A DNA stretch of 64,000 nt, from the NCBI GenBank assembly GCA_964503315.1, contig CAZCZL010000001.1:310001-374000 (forward strand), read 5' to 3'. Numbering within the stretch: position 1 is the first letter of the stretch; every line of letters begins with the position of its first letter. A program made the position numbers and the translations under genes. The notes below the pieces were generated by a model that saw only the letters and a program-made list of their open reading frames with translations, was not told where the DNA came from and did no database searches. Below, in pieces: positions 62,727 to 64,000 of the stretch. Origin of the DNA: FEB-12 sp964503315 (GTDB taxonomy: Bacteria; Zixibacteria; MSB-5A5; GN15; FEB-12).

Positions 62727-63584
62727 ATGGCACTCCTCCTGTACATCATTCTTTGCCTCATTTGGGGCTCAACCTGGATTGCTATAAAGCTCGGGCTCTC
62801 CGATGCTCCCCCTCTGTGGGCCGCCTCGATCCGCTTCGTGATCGCCGTGGGAATTCTGGGGACGATCGTCTTGGTCAAACGCTACCCCCTGCCTCGTTCG
62901 CTCAGGGAGTATCTCATCATGGGGCACCCCGGCTTTTACATGTACGGCCTCAGCTATGCCCTCATCTATTTCGGCGAACTCTACATCAACTCCGCGCTCG
63001 CTTCAGTGCTCTTTGGTTCATTCCCCTTCTTTGTCGCCATGCTCTCACACTACTATCTGCCGGGCGAGAAGCGCGTCTCCCCTCTTGGTTGGCTTGGTAT
63101 GGTGATCGGCTTTGCCGGTGTTGTACTCATATCCTACGATTCACTCCAGACGTCTCAGCATATTTTTCTCGGCACTATGCTGACGCTTGTCGGGTCATTA
63201 GCCTCCGCGGTCGGGCTCATGTTCCACAAGCGCCATTGTGAACGGGCGAACATCTATGTCGCCGCGGTCGTGCAGATGTTGTTCGGAGGGATCTTCCTGA
63301 TTGCCGGAGCGATTATCTTCGAAGATATCGGCCGACTGAACCTCTCCCCTATTTCGATCGGTTCAATACTCTATTTGGCGATCTTTGGAACCGCTATCGC
63401 GTTTGTGGGATACTACTGGTTGCTGACCAAAATGCGCACGGTCACCGTCTCCCTCATCGGTTTCGTCACTCCGCTGGTCGCGATACTGATTGGTCTTTCG
63501 ATGTTCGACGAACAACTCACCGCGCTCATTGGAATCGGCACAGTGCTGATCTTCGCCGGGATGGCCCTGGTGACGCGGAAATAG
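62727..63584 (+). CDS. EamA family (DMT superfamily) transporter
   Basis: A 285-residue membrane protein with about 10 helices in two EamA repeats (WGSTWIAIKLGL at the start; TAIAFVGYYWLLTKM in the second). Drug/metabolite exporter type; substrate unknown. ATG without a ribosome site; see the promoter entry for a leaderless interpretation. Divergent from the HTH-DUF2087 gene, which may control it. Confidence 0.88.
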   Translation: MALLLYIILCLIWGSTWIAIKLGLSDAPPLWAASIRFVIAVGILGTIVLVKRYPLPRSLREYLIMGHPGFYMYGLSYALIYFGELYINSALASVLFGSFPFFVAMLSHYYLPGEKRVSPLGWLGMVIGFAGVVLISYDSLQTSQHIFLGTMLTLVGSLASAVGLMFHKRHCERANIYVAAVVQMLFGGIFLIAGAIIFEDIGRLNLSPISIGSILYLAIFGTAIAFVGYYWLLTKMRTVTVSLIGFVTPLVAILIGLSMFDEQLTALIGIGTVLIFAGMALVTRK

Positions 63585-63590
63585 ACTCGT

Positions 63591-64000
63591 CTACCTGTCT
63601 ATTCCCACCCCTACTTCATAGGGATTCACCCAAGTCGTATCCGACGCCGGCCCTATCCACCGCTTCCCATTCTCCGAGTAAGGTTGATCATACGTGTCAT
63701 TCCCGCCGCCATCGATAAACAACCCGAAACAATGGAGATACTTTCGATACCCCACCTTCTCGCCATTCGCTCGACCCAGTGTCGTCCCAGCTTTGGTTGT
63801 GTACGAATCATCCCCCGCCCAATCATGAAATATCCCTATCCCATTCGCGTTTCCGCCGCCGAGTGAAAGATTCGGCACCGAGTATTTGTCATTCCCGGCC
63901 CGTTCGTTGAAGTATCCTATGGTGAAATCATGCCCCGCCCCCACTGCCATATTCATCGCGGCGTTGTATTCATCATTACCGTTCGCGTCATCCAACAGCC
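63591..64000 (-). CDS. partial protein with GNDxY-type repeats (3' part, runs off the window)
   Basis: The C-terminal 136 residues of a protein whose 5' part lies beyond the window edge; the frame is open to base 64000. It has repeated units NGNDEY, GNDKYS, GDDSYT and GNDTYD spaced by about 25-35 residues and separated by Gly/Ala-rich strands, suggesting a beta-solenoid or beta-propeller-like fold, perhaps calcium-binding. No enzyme motif. It is convergent with the EamA gene, seven bases away. Confidence 0.65.
   Translation of the reverse strand, partial: LLDDANGNDEYNAAMNMAVGAGHDFTIGYFNERAGNDKYSVPNLSLGGGNANGIGIFHDWAGDDSYTTKAGTTLGRANGEKVGYRKYLHCFGLFIDGGGNDTYDQPYSENGKRWIGPASDTTWVNPYEVGVGIDR

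Overview
The window is a chromosomal stretch of a Gram-negative-type bacterium. It carries lipid A biosynthesis (lpxH), an M23 envelope peptidase, a PEP-CTERM surface protein, DUF4159/DUF4175/BatA membrane proteins and a DUF2723 multi-pass protein, next to housekeeping genes. It also has spoVG, cdaA and a YqhQ (DUF1385) protein. This mixture, with G+C estimated by eye in the mid-50s percent, suggests an uncultured FCB-group lineage; Candidatus Zixibacteria or a relative is my best guess. That is inference: no 16S rRNA gene is present. There are two tRNA genes, no CRISPR array, no recognisable transposase and no prophage.

Layout. 1-840: a PEP-CTERM gene behind a sigma-54-like promoter, closed by a strong terminator. 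826-5940 (minus): rpmE, yqhQ-like, prfA, an unknown membrane protein, prmC and nth, a translation/repair run. 6017-15117 (minus): gcvT, comB, a TPR protein with a decayed peptidase region, a BatA/VWA membrane protein, an ABC-F ATPase, a flavodoxin-fold oxidoreductase and a methyltransferase, tightly packed. 15218-15962: a secreted CpeT-like protein. 16042-19851 (minus): acnA and fbaA. 19979-23106 (plus): ispE, spoVG, tRNA-Gln, prs, rplY. 23127-29709: a HerA-like ATPase, tRNA-Ser, two small membrane proteins, tadA, lepA, two unknown soluble proteins and two REP-like inverted repeats. 29740-35977 (minus): tilS, hpt, ftsH, folE, folP, cdaA, a conserved order linking tRNA modification, purine salvage, proteolysis, folate and c-di-AMP. 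36031-39132 (plus): purL and lpxH. 39135-49700: an orphan DNA methyltransferase, an AbfD/HpaB-family enzyme, then signalling and metal genes (histidine kinase, response regulator and a 46-residue membrane protein; a kinase with CheV; an ECF sigma factor with CopA), an M23 peptidase and a 46-residue basic protein. 50006-64000: an SDR, a glycosyltransferase, a DUF4159-DUF4175-TPR operon, a DUF2723 protein, an HTH-DUF2087 regulator, an EamA transporter and the 3' part of a repeat protein.

Functional themes. Envelope biology dominates the accessory genes. BatA/VWA (9157-11226) and DUF4159/DUF4175/TPR (52746-58795) are families that often belong to one MoxR-type envelope system but are split here into two loci, with no MoxR or DUF58 gene in view. 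Several starts were moved from the longest reading frame to an internal start with a good Shine-Dalgarno (rpmE, prmC, the histidine kinase, the glycosyltransferase, the 83-aa membrane protein, the AbfD-like enzyme), or to the start that fits family length (gcvT, lepA, tadA). A few genes (lpxH, the EamA transporter, the DUF4159 gene, possibly tilS) have no Shine-Dalgarno and a -10-like box 6 to 8 bases before the start, which suggests leaderless transcripts.
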